NCBI GenBank assembly: GCA_022827185.1
Contig: JAJDTM010000038.1
Span: forward strand, 1 to 64,000
DNA: 64,000 bases
Direction: 5' to 3'
Origin: Candidatus Poribacteria bacterium
GTDB taxonomy: Bacteria > Poribacteria > WGA-4E > WGA-3G
This document shows positions 50,404 through 59,934 of this stretch, piece by piece. Both the position numbers and the translations under genes were made by a program. The notes beneath the pieces were generated by a model. It did not search any database. It was not told the DNA's origin and saw only the letters and a list, made by a program, of their open reading frames with translations. Numbering within the stretch: position 1 is the stretch's first letter; each line of letters starts with the position of its first letter.

Positions 50404-51468
50404 CTAAACCGGTCGCCACCGGATGATACAGAAGTGTGAGTTCCCTGTAGCATTCTCCCGTTTGCTGACATCACCGTAGCAGGAACCGATGAAAGTCAAT
50501 ATCTCTTCACCATCTAAACTGACGTGTCGAGGGAAACCGGCGACGTGTCCGTGACAGAGATAGTAGACTTCATCTGACCAAGTTTTGCCATTGTCGTCGC
50601 TTACCATCGCACGACCGCTGCCGAGTTCGCGTGGATAACGGTGGTCGTACGCTACAACAGCACGGTTATCAGAAAGCCCAACAGCAGCACCGTGGCACTG
50701 TCCATGCACACTCGTCAATTGACGTAGACCTATCCATGTCGCACCGTTGTCTACTGAGTCAGCAAGAAAAACAGTTTTGTTCGTATGGGGTTGATCCGGT
50801 GGTCCCGGTTGGTAGCGAATGACACCGAGCAGCTGCCCTGGAAAAAGTTCTGCGATGTTGACCTCATTGCCGTAGTCCGACAAGAAAAAGCGGGTTGAGA
50901 AGGTGCAGCCGTCATCGTCAGAAACGAAAACATAGGTCGGATTCGTGCCTTCGTCAAATGGATCGTCCCGTTTTTTGATTGGAAGAAGCAGGGTGCCATC
51001 GCTGAGACGGGTCAGACTTGAACCCGCAACAGTTTTCTGAAATGGGGCGACATCTATCTCGCTCGTCTGTTCCCATGTTTCACCTTCATCATCGGATAAC
51101 CAAACAGTGGTGGGTTGTTCTTCACCCTGTTGACTTACGTTAATAAGCTGCCCGTGACGATTGGCTTGCAGCAGCCATCCGTTGAAACCGAACGCAGAGG
51201 GATCTCTATTGAGGTGTTCCCAAGTCTTACCACCATCCGTGGATTTAGAGATGATAGTGTGCTGGACTGCATAGATAGTGTTATTGGGAGCCAACACAAG
51301 ATTTAACCCCTGATAATGCGCTTGTGGGTCCAAAGGCATGCGGGTTTTCTCTACTGCTACCTTGTTCAGAACACCATCGCGGGCATGGAGAATATAATCA
51401 CCCGCTTGCATATCGCTCAATTGGTCTGGGGTGACGACAACACCACCCATGTTTTCGGTTGACAGCAT
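50404..51468 (-). CDS. Sialidase-like BNR-repeat protein
   Basis: 354 aa, a six-bladed propeller of the exo-alpha-sialidase type. At least four Asp boxes: SKSTDGGKTWEHL, SDDEGETWEQT, SVDNGATWIGL and SDDNGKTWSDEV. No signal peptide is visible, so it may act on imported sugars or on other ligands. Arg residues for the sialidase triad cannot be assigned with confidence. Upstream of, and likely co-transcribed with, the enolase-superfamily gene. Confidence 0.82.
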   Translation of the reverse strand: MLSTENMGGVVVTPDQLSDMQAGDYILHARDGVLNKVAVEKTRMPLDPQAHYQGLNLVLAPNNTIYAVQHTIISKSTDGGKTWEHLNRDPSAFGFNGWLLQANRHGQLINVSQQGEEQPTTVWLSDDEGETWEQTSEIDVAPFQKTVAGSSLTRLSDGTLLLPIKKRDDPFDEGTNPTYVFVSDDDGCTFSTRFFLSDYGNEVNIAELFPGQLLGVIRYQPGPPDQPHTNKTVFLADSVDNGATWIGLRQLTSVHGQCHGAAVGLSDNRAVVAYDHRYPRELGSGRAMVSDDNGKTWSDEVYYLCHGHVAGFPRHVSLDGEEILTFIGSCYGDVSKRENATGNSHFCIIRWRPV

Positions 51469-51602
51469 TTGCGGAGCTCCTTTACAGTAAATTTTCTCTT
51501 GTCTAATGCGCTGAATTGTGTCAAAATGTTTGGGACATCCTATCCTGCTAATTTACACCATAGCGCCAGACAATGCAAGCCATATTTGAAGAGAAGAAAT
51601 AT

Positions 51603-52283
51603 ATGAACATATTTGATGCGACTCAAAAACATTACAATGCGGCGGGTGTTCACCGAACAACCGATCCTGATGATCCGAGATCGCAATTTGCTGTTGATAG
51701 GTACAAAGACCACTTGCCTAAACTCATAAAACCCGGCATGCGCGCATTAGACTTAGGCTGTAATGCAGGACGGTTTACTTTTGCGATGGAAGACATGGGC
51801 GCGATAGCAACAGGTATTGACTTCGCAGAGATTCCACTCCGCCACGCCAAAAAGGTGGCACAGAAAAGAAAGAGTCAATGCCAGTTTAATATCGGGGATA
51901 TCGCTGCGCTACCTTACAAAGAGAATTCTTTCGATCTTGCGTTTCTCCCTCAAAACAGTGGCTACTTATCATATCAAATGCTGGAGAGCTTAACCGTTCA
52001 ACTTAAAGGAATCCTATCGGACAACGGTATTTTCGTGGTAATTATGCACGATGAGTTGGTCAAGAGAGCGGGAGAGGAAACCCTTCCAGAGCGATACGAT
52101 GTCCAGACCGGTTTGATAAGAGGAAGTCGTACAATTCCAGACAAAGGTACGTACGCGTCGCCATGGTACTTTTGGACAGTTGCCTTTGCCAAATACATTG
52201 TTGAGAAACATCTTCCTTTAGAGCAGGTCGAGCAGATAGAAGAAAATAGATTTATGTTGATATTTTGTAATAAAAAAGGATGA
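51603..52283 (+). CDS. Class I SAM-dependent methyltransferase
   Basis: 226 aa. SAM-binding motif I in ALDLGCNAGRFTFAMEDMG, then GIDFAEIPLRHAKK, and FDLAFLPQNSGYLS in place of motif II. Substrate unknown. ATG 51603 has GAAGAGAAG upstream; an earlier in-frame ATG at 51573 is less likely. Converges on a second methyltransferase gene 15 bp away. Confidence 0.82.
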   Translation: MNIFDATQKHYNAAGVHRTTDPDDPRSQFAVDRYKDHLPKLIKPGMRALDLGCNAGRFTFAMEDMGAIATGIDFAEIPLRHAKKVAQKRKSQCQFNIGDIAALPYKENSFDLAFLPQNSGYLSYQMLESLTVQLKGILSDNGIFVVIMHDELVKRAGEETLPERYDVQTGLIRGSRTIPDKGTYASPWYFWTVAFAKYIVEKHLPLEQVEQIEENRFMLIFCNKKG

Positions 52284-52297
52284 GGGTTGGATAAATT

Positions 52298-53116
52298 TTA
52301 GCCGACCCGACCGATGTACAAGATGTGCGATGCCAGGTCCACTACAGCGGGTTCCGTCGCTGTTTCCAAGACTAATTCAACCCAGCGCTCCCACTTTATT
52401 GGATCTTCTGCCACCGTGTTGGTGGCTTCAAACAATCCGGTTGAGAGTCCCTCGCAGCCCACCATTTCCAGTGTCGTCAATCCACACGATTCAGCGAGTT
52501 GCTGAAGTTCAGAAGCCCGAAAAAAATGCCATAGTCTATCTTGAACGAGATTGTTCCCTTTTCCTTCCTTTATTAATTCCCAGTACTGGGGCATTATCAG
52601 TTCTTGACTTGCACGACTGAGAACGGTCCGCAGCATTGCCAAGTATCCCATAACACTAATACAGACAATCGCTCCATGTTTAGCAACCCGCACTAATTCA
52701 GAGGTTGCTTGGATTCGCTCGGTTTCATCACTGATATGTGTTAACGGACCACCAAGACATAGTATCGCTTCAAATTCATTTGTATCAAAGCGTGAAAGGT
52801 CTCGGACATCCCCAACAACCGACGCGACCAATCGGCTCGAAACGGATTTCGGTTCTAACTTGATTTTTTCTTCAGCGAAAGCCGTGTACGTTGGGTCAAT
52901 ATCCAAGAGAACGACATCATACCCCGCTCGACAAAATTCGAGGGTATAACGTCCTGGTCCGCCACCTGCGTCTAAAATCTTACCTGTTTCAGGCAGGTGT
53001 TCCCGAAGGTAATGCATCGTGACTAAAAACTCCAGTGAGTTATAAGCGTCTTTCACAAGTCGATTCCATTCGCCAATTTCGACTTCATTTGTTATCTGCA
53101 TGAATTTTATCTCCAT
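52298..53116 (-). CDS. Class I SAM-dependent methyltransferase
   Basis: 272 aa. Motif I ILDAGGGPGRYTLEFCRAGYDVVLLDIDP, motif II FEAILCLGGPLTHISDE, then VRVAKHGAIVCISVMGYL. Resembles UbiE-like or small-molecule methyltransferases. Start ATG 53116 or in-frame ATG 53101 (MQITNEVEIG). Convergent with the neighbouring methyltransferase, not a duplicate of it. Confidence 0.82.
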   Translation of the reverse strand: MEIKFMQITNEVEIGEWNRLVKDAYNSLEFLVTMHYLREHLPETGKILDAGGGPGRYTLEFCRAGYDVVLLDIDPTYTAFAEEKIKLEPKSVSSRLVASVVGDVRDLSRFDTNEFEAILCLGGPLTHISDETERIQATSELVRVAKHGAIVCISVMGYLAMLRTVLSRASQELIMPQYWELIKEGKGNNLVQDRLWHFFRASELQQLAESCGLTTLEMVGCEGLSTGLFEATNTVAEDPIKWERWVELVLETATEPAVVDLASHILYIGRVG

Positions 53117-53356
53117 CGTCAGCGTCTACGGATTAAGTTCAGTCGAGGTAGGGATCCTCGAAAATCTGTTCAATAACTTAAATCCTACCCAGTCTTGAAA
53201 ATTCGTAGTTTTTCCGCTTGTTCTGACATGATAAACCGTGTTAAAATAGCCGATACACTTTTCAGAACCACCTTCGTATTGATTGGTTACTCCAATTATA
53301 CACAATAAGGATACACTAATACTAAAGGACTCTTCAAAAACACAGGAACTTCACAA

Positions 53357-54109
53357 ATGGTACAACAAGACGCAATAGAACATCTCGAAACATTCGGTTA
53401 TTGCTTGATTGAAGATGCGATTCCTGCAACGCAAGCGGATGCGATGGCGGAGAAATACTTTCAACTTCATCGAGACCCAGCGAATCGACAGACTTTTCAG
53501 GATCCAGATGCTGAACTGTATCAAACCCTTTTCGGTGTGGTCAACCTTGATGAGATGTGTTGGAAGTGCATCGCACATCCACAGGTGCTACAGGTTGTCC
53601 GCCATTTTCTCGGCGACAGCGTACGGTTGGGTGAGGCTTGCACGAAATGGGTCAAACCACGGGCACCGCAAGGTGGTATACACTCCGATTCAACGCACGA
53701 TCTACCCGCGCGTTTGCCCGAAACACCGTGGATGATTAATTCAATCTGGATGATAACGGACTTTACCGTTGAAAACGGCGCGACGCTCGTTGTACCGTTT
53801 AGCCATCGCGCACGGCGTAGACCTTCGCAATCTGATATTGCAGAGAGTCATCCAGTATCTGTCTGCGGACGGCGGGGTTCTGTGCTGTTGTGGCATGGCG
53901 GAACGTGGCACGGGCAAGGCGCGAACACCACCGATGATCAGCATCGTATGGCACTAAATATCGCTTATTACCCTGCGTGGTGGAACTTGATGCGTGAGGG
54001 TGGACACCAACCTGTTTTTCCTGAAACCTTCGCAAAAATGCCGGAAGACCTACAAACACTTGTTCGACATAAGGTCGCGAAACGACGTGAAGACATCTAT
54101 GAGTTTTGA
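53357..54109 (+). CDS. Phytanoyl-CoA dioxygenase (PhyH) family protein
   Basis: 250 aa. Fe(II)/2-oxoglutarate dioxygenase fold. The iron-binding H-x-D is IHSDSTHDLPA, the distal His lies in WHGGTWHGQGAN, and the Arg for 2-oxoglutarate probably in HRMALNIAYYP. GATLVVPFSHRARR is also typical. Such proteins are greatly expanded in Poribacteria. Substrate unknown. AGGAACTTCACA precedes the ATG. Confidence 0.9.
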   Translation: MVQQDAIEHLETFGYCLIEDAIPATQADAMAEKYFQLHRDPANRQTFQDPDAELYQTLFGVVNLDEMCWKCIAHPQVLQVVRHFLGDSVRLGEACTKWVKPRAPQGGIHSDSTHDLPARLPETPWMINSIWMITDFTVENGATLVVPFSHRARRRPSQSDIAESHPVSVCGRRGSVLLWHGGTWHGQGANTTDDQHRMALNIAYYPAWWNLMREGGHQPVFPETFAKMPEDLQTLVRHKVAKRREDIYEF

Positions 54110-54127
54110 TCTGACCAAGTATTTACG

Positions 54128-54604
54128 TTATTGTTGCGCTGCAGTCTTGAGAACCGCCTTAGTAGCGTCTGAGATATTAAGCGTTGTGAACGCCGCATCG
54201 GACAACGCAACCCAATAGTATGCTTGGTGTTCGGTAGGACTAAGTTTAATTTCACCGCCCGCGACCTCAACAAGAAAGTTAAAATGTCTCGTTTTTTTGC
54301 CGGAACTGGATATCCAATCAAAGGATCCGAGATATTCGAGGACTGATGTTACGATAAGTCCCGTCTCTTCTTGAACTTCTCGAGCGAGTGCTGTAAGTAG
54401 ACCTTCCCCAGCCTCCACGGTGCCACTCGGAATTCCAACAAACCCACCCATAGAGTCAGATGGAACTCGCTCCAGAAGCAAGAACTTGTTATTTTTGCAG
54501 ATGACAGCACCCACAACCAGTTTTTGGATGCCGTCTTTTTGAGAATCGGTGAGCAACTGCTGAATGATAGTAGGCTTGATGTTTGACTGCATAGTGTGGT
54601 TCAT
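54128..54604 (-). CDS. Nudix hydrolase
   Basis: 158 aa. A complete Nudix box GTVEAGEGLLTALAREVQEETGLIV (about residues 51-75, shown in part) with the REVQEETG metal site. Cleaves X-linked nucleoside diphosphates; substrate unknown. Its start codon ATG (54602-54604) overlaps the amidohydrolase stop TGA as ATGA, so translation is coupled. Convergent with the PhyH gene, 18 bp apart. Confidence 0.92.
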   Translation of the reverse strand: MNHTMQSNIKPTIIQQLLTDSQKDGIQKLVVGAVICKNNKFLLLERVPSDSMGGFVGIPSGTVEAGEGLLTALAREVQEETGLIVTSVLEYLGSFDWISSSGKKTRHFNFLVEVAGGEIKLSPTEHQAYYWVALSDAAFTTLNISDATKAVLKTAAQQ

Positions 54605-55854
54605 TTCACGCGTTGCCCTGCTTGGAATACCGCGGTCACTCGGCTAACCGCATCTACATCGTTCGTTGGATTGCCCTTGAAGGCAACGAGATCCGCAATT
54701 TTGCCGGGGGCAATGGTCCCAATGTCGTCCGCCATCCCGATCGCCTCGGCGGAGATGCGGGTCGCTGAGATGAGTGCCTCTGCAGGCGTAAATCCGACTT
54801 GGACAAGCAGTTGCAAATCGTAGTCGAGATGCCCGAATGCGAGGTTACCAACGCCTGAGTCAGTGCCGGGGACAATCCGGTCCCGAAGATCGTAGTCGAG
54901 CATACGGCGCATCACATCCAAACGGACTTCTGCGCGTGCCTCAAGTTGTTGCAATTCAGTTGCTTCATCGGCAGAAATTATCCTGCTATCACGTTTCGTT
55001 TGGAGTTCAACGATGCGTGGATAGCCTGTCCACGCTTGGAGGGTCGGACTAATCCAGATACCGGACTCCGCCATCATCTCTGCAATTTTAGGGTCAAAAC
55101 GGAGTTCACCATCTGGGTCGAGAAACTCGGCGTGTTCCATCAAGTCGATACCTGCTTCAACGGCGCGTACCATTGATTCTTTCGCTCGGCAGTGCGCCAC
55201 CGTGAGCCGATGGAAGTGATGTGCTTCGTGGACAGCGGCGTGCAACTCAGCGACCGAATAACTGGCGCGTCCTGGAATCGTTCCAGCCGTCCCACCCCCT
55301 GATGCCATAATCTTGATGTAGTCTGCCCCTTCGTGAACCAACCGGCGGACTGAGCGTCGCATCTCAGCCTCACCGTCTGCTGTTTCGTTACACATGTGGA
55401 AATGTCCACCTGTGCAAGTGATGGGTCGTCCACTCACTAAAGCACGAGGACCCGGAATATAACCGCGTTCAAGCCCTTCCTGGAGCGTAAATCCTACCTT
55501 ATTTCTCGCGCCGTGTTCACGGATCGTCGTAATCCCTGCAGCGAGATGGCGTTGCAGATTCATCGCACCGGTTAAGACCATCATCTCATCGGTTTCAGAG
55601 AACATCTGGATATAGTTCCGCCCATCACCTGCAAGACTCAGATGCGTGTGTCCGTCAATGAGTCCTGGTGCGATACACGCATCGCCGAGGTCGATAAACT
55701 GCGCATCAGGTGGTGCCTGTTTCGCAATCTCTTCTTGATGTCCGACGGCATCAATCCGTCCATCGGTCACAAGAATCGCCTGATCGGTTTTAGCGGACGT
55801 GCTTATTCCATCAACAAGCAGAGCGGCGCGGATGTGAACGGTTTTGCTTGTCAT
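54601..55854 (-). CDS. Amidohydrolase family protein (imidazolonepropionase/prolidase-like)
   Basis: 417 aa. Metal-dependent TIM barrel: GLIDGHTHLSLAG (H-x-H), ADYIKIMASGGG with Lys, LTVAHCRAK and LMEHAEFLD (His), GTDSGVGN (Asp). The N- and C-terminal beta sandwich (PDAQFIDLGDACIAPG; GTIAPGKIADLVAFKGNP) is typical of cytosolic amidohydrolases such as Xaa-Arg dipeptidase and imidazolonepropionase relatives. Coupled to the Nudix gene through ATGA. Confidence 0.9.
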   Translation of the reverse strand: MTSKTVHIRAALLVDGISTSAKTDQAILVTDGRIDAVGHQEEIAKQAPPDAQFIDLGDACIAPGLIDGHTHLSLAGDGRNYIQMFSETDEMMVLTGAMNLQRHLAAGITTIREHGARNKVGFTLQEGLERGYIPGPRALVSGRPITCTGGHFHMCNETADGEAEMRRSVRRLVHEGADYIKIMASGGGTAGTIPGRASYSVAELHAAVHEAHHFHRLTVAHCRAKESMVRAVEAGIDLMEHAEFLDPDGELRFDPKIAEMMAESGIWISPTLQAWTGYPRIVELQTKRDSRIISADEATELQQLEARAEVRLDVMRRMLDYDLRDRIVPGTDSGVGNLAFGHLDYDLQLLVQVGFTPAEALISATRISAEAIGMADDIGTIAPGKIADLVAFKGNPTNDVDAVSRVTAVFQAGQRVK

Positions 55855-55885
55855 GAATTCAACTCCTTTAGATATGCTGCTGATT

Positions 55886-56728
55886 TCAGACTTTCACAAC
55901 AAATTCACACCCTTGACGAAACCATTCTCGAAGGATGGTGTCTTCATTGTAAGTCCGTTTCGCCTGGGAACCTGATGCCTTTGAGACGTCTATTGTTGCC
56001 GAAACGATGTCGTCCCCGAAAAATCCAGCCTCTGTGATGACGTTGCCATCCGGATGCACAATCTTTGAATTTCCATGTGATGATCCGGGTGACCGAAAAT
56101 CATCTGGGTTGGCTGGCGTATTCGCCATTGCAAGGTAAATCCCATTCTCCGTCGCGCGTGAGATCGGCATGGCGCGATACGCGGACAACTTATATTCCGA
56201 TAACAACCCTGCCTCACACGAGCAGAAAATGCAGAGTTGTGCGCCCATCGCTGCTGGCAGTTTGACCAACTCCGGGTAGCGCACATCGTGGCAGATGATA
56301 AAACAACAGTCAACACCTGCAAGCTGCACGATCGGTAGTTTACCACGATTGTTGATACACCATTTCTCTCCGGCGAGAAAGGTCTTGCCGTAACGGTATT
56401 TGAGACTTCCGTGTTGATCGAAAATCGCTAAATCGTTGTGCCAGTTTTCGCCATCGTGATGCGCGGAACCGACGACAACAGCCATCGCGTGCCGACGCGC
56501 AGCCTCGGCAATCTTCACCTCAGCCTCTTTGAAAACCTGTGGCGAGATGCGTTCCCAATAATCTGTCCGGCAACAGTAGCCGAACAGGCACCCTTCCGGG
56601 AATACCGCAATCTGGACCTCCATCTCCGCACACGCTTCAATCTGTTGAAGTACTTTCGCGGTGCTTGCAGAAACATCTTCGCTTGTGAGCAATTGACACG
56701 CTGCTATTTTAATCTGGTTTTCAGCCAT
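55886..56728 (-). CDS. Carbon-nitrogen hydrolase (nitrilase superfamily)
   Basis: 280 aa. Catalytic Glu in VAVFPEG-type segment (E45), Lys in KYRYGKTFLAGE (about 118), Cys in CCFIICHDVRYPEL (about 150). Hydrolyses amides or nitriles; N-carbamoyl or omega-amide substrates are possible. It sits 32 bp upstream of the amidohydrolase on the same strand, suggesting a joint N-compound pathway. Confidence 0.92.
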   Translation of the reverse strand: MAENQIKIAACQLLTSEDVSASTAKVLQQIEACAEMEVQIAVFPEGCLFGYCCRTDYWERISPQVFKEAEVKIAEAARRHAMAVVVGSAHHDGENWHNDLAIFDQHGSLKYRYGKTFLAGEKWCINNRGKLPIVQLAGVDCCFIICHDVRYPELVKLPAAMGAQLCIFCSCEAGLLSEYKLSAYRAMPISRATENGIYLAMANTPANPDDFRSPGSSHGNSKIVHPDGNVITEAGFFGDDIVSATIDVSKASGSQAKRTYNEDTILREWFRQGCEFVVKV

Positions 56729-56818
56729 CTGAATGTCCCCCTTTACGTTTTTGGCATTGTATCACATCCGCCTATTTGATTCAAGCATTGAAGGTATCTG
56801 GTAACGTGCAGAAACCTG

Positions 56819-56847
56819 TTGACAGGTGCCACGCAATTTGATATAAG
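56819..56847 (+). promoter_or_regulatory. Near-consensus promoter for the enolase-superfamily gene at 56890
   Basis: TTGACA (56819-56824), 17 bp, TATAAG (56842-56847), 43 bp before the start codon. Confidence 0.72.
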
Positions 56848-56889
56848 AGTTAGGTATGCACTACAAAGTCAGCACAGGAGAAATGGATC

Positions 56890-58053
56890 ATGAAAATTAC
56901 TGACATCAAACCTTATCCGGTTTGGGTGGGACACAGGAATCAACACATTGTTAAAGTAGAGACCGATGAAGGCATCTATGGTTGGGGTGAATCTGGACTT
57001 TCGAGCCGAGAGTTAGCAGTCGTTGGTGCGGTTAAGCACTACCGAGAATTCTTGATTGGGCGCGATCCGATGCAGATTGGTGGGTTGTGGCAGGAGATGT
57101 ACCGGAGCCAGTATTTTGAGGGCGGTCGTGCCTTGACAGGCGCGATCTCGGCAATCGACATCGCACTTCATGATATTGTAGGGAAGGCATTGAACGTACC
57201 CGTCTACCAATTGCTCGGTGGAAAACAGCGAGATACCGTTCCGTGCTTTGCCACGACGGGTGCAGCTACGGTTGAACAACTGATCGAGAACGCGAATTTA
57301 TTGCTTGATAACGGTTGGAACGTCATCCGTACAAACGTGTTGCATCGCGCGAAACCGGGTGATGCGGAAAACATCTTTGAGCCGCGTGAATCTATTAGTC
57401 TTGCAGCGGAGTGGTTAACAGCACTACGAGCAGCCATCGGATCTGAACCCGTGCTTGGCATCGATTACCATCACCGACTCAGCGTCGCGGAAGCCGCATC
57501 GTTCTGCCAGCGTATGCCTTCCGGCACACTCGACTTTTTGGAAGAGCCGATCCGAGATGAGACCCCAGAGGCGTATGAATCGCTACGGACGATGGTGGAT
57601 GTGCCATTCGCTATTGGCGAGGAGTTTTCCAGCAAATGGCAGTTTCTACCCTATCTGGAGCGGGGGATCACGAACTTCGCCCGGCTTGACGTATGCAATG
57701 TCGGTGGATTGACGGAATCTATGAAGGTTGCTGGCTTGGCAGAGGCGCACTATATCGACCTAATGCCACACAATCCGTTAGGTCCCATTTGTACGGCTGC
57801 GACAGTGCATCTCGCAGCGGCGGTTACGAACTTCGCATGGTTAGAAATCCGCGTTTCCCCAACAGAAAAATCTGGACATTATGATGACGATCTGTTTCCT
57901 GTGCAACATAGACTTGAAGGCGCATCTATACCGGTGCCGGACGGTCCCGGCTTGGGTGTTGAAGTTAATGAGGAACTGGTTACGGCACAGACGTTCAAAT
58001 TCGCGGAACCGCCACATTTGCGTCGACGCGACGGATCACATACGAATTGGTAG
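56890..58053 (+). CDS. Mandelate racemase family dehydratase, galactonate dehydratase-like
   Basis: 387 aa. Enolase superfamily: GIYGWGESGLSSRELAV, ALTGAISAIDIALHDIVGKALNVPVYQLLGG, then metal/base residues in GIDYHHRLSVAEA, FLEEPI, AIGEEFSSKW and LMPHNPLGPIC with His. The D-x-H and HNPLGPI pattern resembles D-galactonate and related dehydratases. Substrate not certain. GGAGAAATGGATC before the ATG gives the ribosome site. Confidence 0.9.
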   Translation: MKITDIKPYPVWVGHRNQHIVKVETDEGIYGWGESGLSSRELAVVGAVKHYREFLIGRDPMQIGGLWQEMYRSQYFEGGRALTGAISAIDIALHDIVGKALNVPVYQLLGGKQRDTVPCFATTGAATVEQLIENANLLLDNGWNVIRTNVLHRAKPGDAENIFEPRESISLAAEWLTALRAAIGSEPVLGIDYHHRLSVAEAASFCQRMPSGTLDFLEEPIRDETPEAYESLRTMVDVPFAIGEEFSSKWQFLPYLERGITNFARLDVCNVGGLTESMKVAGLAEAHYIDLMPHNPLGPICTAATVHLAAAVTNFAWLEIRVSPTEKSGHYDDDLFPVQHRLEGASIPVPDGPGLGVEVNEELVTAQTFKFAEPPHLRRRDGSHTNW

Positions 58054-58138
58054 TATGCCGTCCGAGAAACTGCCTGAGGTGCTGCAAGTTAATGGTGCGT
58101 TATGGGTTTACAAAAATCTATAAATAGGATGTATTAAT

Positions 58139-59050
58139 ATGCAAGTTGATTCAACGCCATTTGAAAGAAAAATTCGGGCTAGAGCATTAGGGATATACGC
58201 TATTTTAGCGTATATCGCGACTATAGTTGGTTTCATCATTCTCCAAAATTTTCTACCAGCATGGTTCACAAGTAGGCCCGCCCCGCTTCCAGAGGCTATA
58301 TCATGGCTCATGCTGTTCGTTTTCTTTTTCCTGTTTACTTTCAGAATGCTGTCTCGTTCGGGTTTATCTTATAGGAGATTATTCGGAGCGTTTCCAGGGT
58401 GGGGTCAGCTTGTGCGATATAGCCTATGGGTAGTCCCGACTGTTATCGTCTCCATTGCAGCGCTCTATCTTCTATTTTTGCCGCTATCTTTTCTTTTCCC
58501 TCGACTTGTCAGGGTGTGGCTCATTGATCTTTACCCAACTCTGGTTTGGACAAGTGGTGATAACTATGTTCTTGCCAATCTGTTGAATCTCTTTGTGATT
58601 GTAATAGTTGCTCCGGTATTTGAGGAGTTCTATGTACGCGGCATTTTGTTGACCCGATGGACTGTGAAGTGGGGTGTGATTCCGGCTGTTATTGTGTCAT
58701 CGGTAGCTTTTTCCCTTCCACACATTATTAATCTCATCGGGATGTTCTGTGTGGGGTGTGTGCTGGCTGTTTTCTATATCCGAACGCAGTCGCTCTTTGT
58801 TCCAATTGGCATCCATTTTGTCAACAATCTCCTCTCGTGGATCATCGCGCTCCTTGGAGCGATCTTTGGCATCCCTACTTCATACAGAACTGTTACGGAA
58901 TTCCAAGAATCTTGGTGGATAGGGTTGATAGCACTCGTCATTAGCGTCCCGTGTGTTATCCTATTCTGGAAACGCTATGTCTCAAAAACCGACTGGCGCG
59001 TTCCGTATCTCACTGAACCGCCTAACAGCGAAAATAATTTGGACGGTTAG
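58139..59050 (+). CDS. CPBP family intramembrane glutamic protease
   Basis: 303 aa, about seven to eight transmembrane helices. CPBP/Abi motifs: FEEFYVRGILLTRW (EExxxR, about 161-166), VSSVAFSLPHII (FxxxH) and GIHFVNNLLSW (HxxxN). Related to prenyl-CAAX proteases and bacteriocin self-immunity proteins; target unknown. ATG 58139, GGATG-rich stretch upstream. Confidence 0.88.
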   Translation: MQVDSTPFERKIRARALGIYAILAYIATIVGFIILQNFLPAWFTSRPAPLPEAISWLMLFVFFFLFTFRMLSRSGLSYRRLFGAFPGWGQLVRYSLWVVPTVIVSIAALYLLFLPLSFLFPRLVRVWLIDLYPTLVWTSGDNYVLANLLNLFVIVIVAPVFEEFYVRGILLTRWTVKWGVIPAVIVSSVAFSLPHIINLIGMFCVGCVLAVFYIRTQSLFVPIGIHFVNNLLSWIIALLGAIFGIPTSYRTVTEFQESWWIGLIALVISVPCVILFWKRYVSKTDWRVPYLTEPPNSENNLDG

Positions 59051-59057
59051 ATTGCTC

Positions 59058-59086
59058 TTAACTATTCACACAAAGTATGTTATACT
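59058..59086 (+). promoter_or_regulatory. Promoter with overlapping palindrome (putative BrnA operator)
   Basis: TTAACT (59058-59063), 17 bp, TATACT (59081-59086). The palindrome AGTAT-GTT-ATACT (59074-59086) covers the -10 box. BrnA antitoxins repress their own promoter, so this palindrome is a fair operator candidate. Confidence 0.6.
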
Positions 59087-59138
59087 GTACAACACAATTT
59101 GCAAGAATTAGGATAAGACAAGCATTGAACCCTCCATA

Positions 59139-59417
59139 ATGGAATTTGAATGGGACGAACAGAAGAATCAAGAATGTATCCAAAAACGTGGAATTAGTTT
59201 CAAACGCGCTTCCCTCGTTTTTGATGATCTTGATCGGATAGAGCGCGTAGATGTTCGATATGACTACGGCGAAGAAAGAATCGTCGTCCTTGGTCGAAGC
59301 GCGGGTCGTCTCTTGTATGTGGTTTATACGTGGCGCGGCAACACGCGTCGCATTATTTCAGCAAGAAAGGCAAGTAAGGATGAAAGACAAATCTACTTTA
59401 GTCAAATATACGCGTGA
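59139..59417 (+). CDS. brnT: BrnT family toxin
   Basis: 92 aa, normal BrnT size; a RelE-like ribonuclease that blocks translation. Seen: MEFEWDEQKNQECIQKRGISFKRAS, FDD, then YGEERIVVLGRSAGRLLYVVYTWRGNTRRIISARKASKDERQIY, which carries the family's R/R/S and E-R residues. First gene of the pair; its end overlaps the antitoxin gene by 38 bp. Confidence 0.92.
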   Translation: MEFEWDEQKNQECIQKRGISFKRASLVFDDLDRIERVDVRYDYGEERIVVLGRSAGRLLYVVYTWRGNTRRIISARKASKDERQIYFSQIYA

Positions 59418-59934
59418 AGAACTCGCACACGTTCCTGATGAAACGGACTGGGAGAAAGTTGATGCAATGAGCGATGAGGAAGTTTATCAGGACGCGCTTA
59501 ATGATAAGGAGGCCCAACCCACCGATAAAGCTTTTTGGGAAAACGCCCCTCTCCCTTCTCACCTTATGAGCATCGACCCAGACCTTTTAGAGTGGTTCAA
59601 AGCCCGTACCGTTGACTGCGAAGCACAGATCAACACCGTGCTCCGGTCATATGTGGAGGCAAATAAACGTTGTGCACACGCTGCCCTATTTGATCTCAAG
59701 AAGTCAGTGCTGAATATTTTACGCGAAGCACGATGCGAAGGACCTATCCAACTTGAAGAAATCAGGCAACGTCTCGGTATACCCAAAGTTAACTACAGAG
59801 ATACTGCCAGAGGTAACTCACTGGTTTGGGGTATCCTTTGTCACCTTCACAACGATGGGTATGTTAGGCACACGCCGCGCATTGGATGGGAAATTACCGA
59901 GGTGGGTCGTACCGATGAAAACGCAAACGATTAG
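59380..59934 (+). CDS. brnA: BrnA-like antitoxin with extra C-terminal (winged-helix-like) domain
   Basis: 184 aa, about twice the usual BrnA (about 80-100). The N-terminal half is BrnA-like: KYTREELAHVPDETDWEKVDAMSDEEVYQ, then DPDLLEWFKARTVDCEAQINTVLRSYVEA, a ribbon-helix-helix of the kind that binds operator DNA. The last about 85 residues (LFDLKKSVLNILREARCEGPIQLEEIRQRLGIPKVN.., LCHLHNDGYVRHTPRIGWEIT, in part) look like a winged helix, not usual in BrnA. ATG 59380 with GTAAGG upstream, inside the brnT end. It overlaps the next gene's start by 20 bp. No stop or frameshift joins the two halves; it reads as one protein. Confidence 0.82.
   Translation: MKDKSTLVKYTREELAHVPDETDWEKVDAMSDEEVYQDALNDKEAQPTDKAFWENAPLPSHLMSIDPDLLEWFKARTVDCEAQINTVLRSYVEANKRCAHAALFDLKKSVLNILREARCEGPIQLEEIRQRLGIPKVNYRDTARGNSLVWGILCHLHNDGYVRHTPRIGWEITEVGRTDENAND

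Noticed and set aside
59251..59379. Longer N-terminus for the antitoxin from an ATG at 59251
   Set aside because: That part is the out-of-frame reading of brnT; ATG 59380 has a ribosome site and starts the BrnA-like region.
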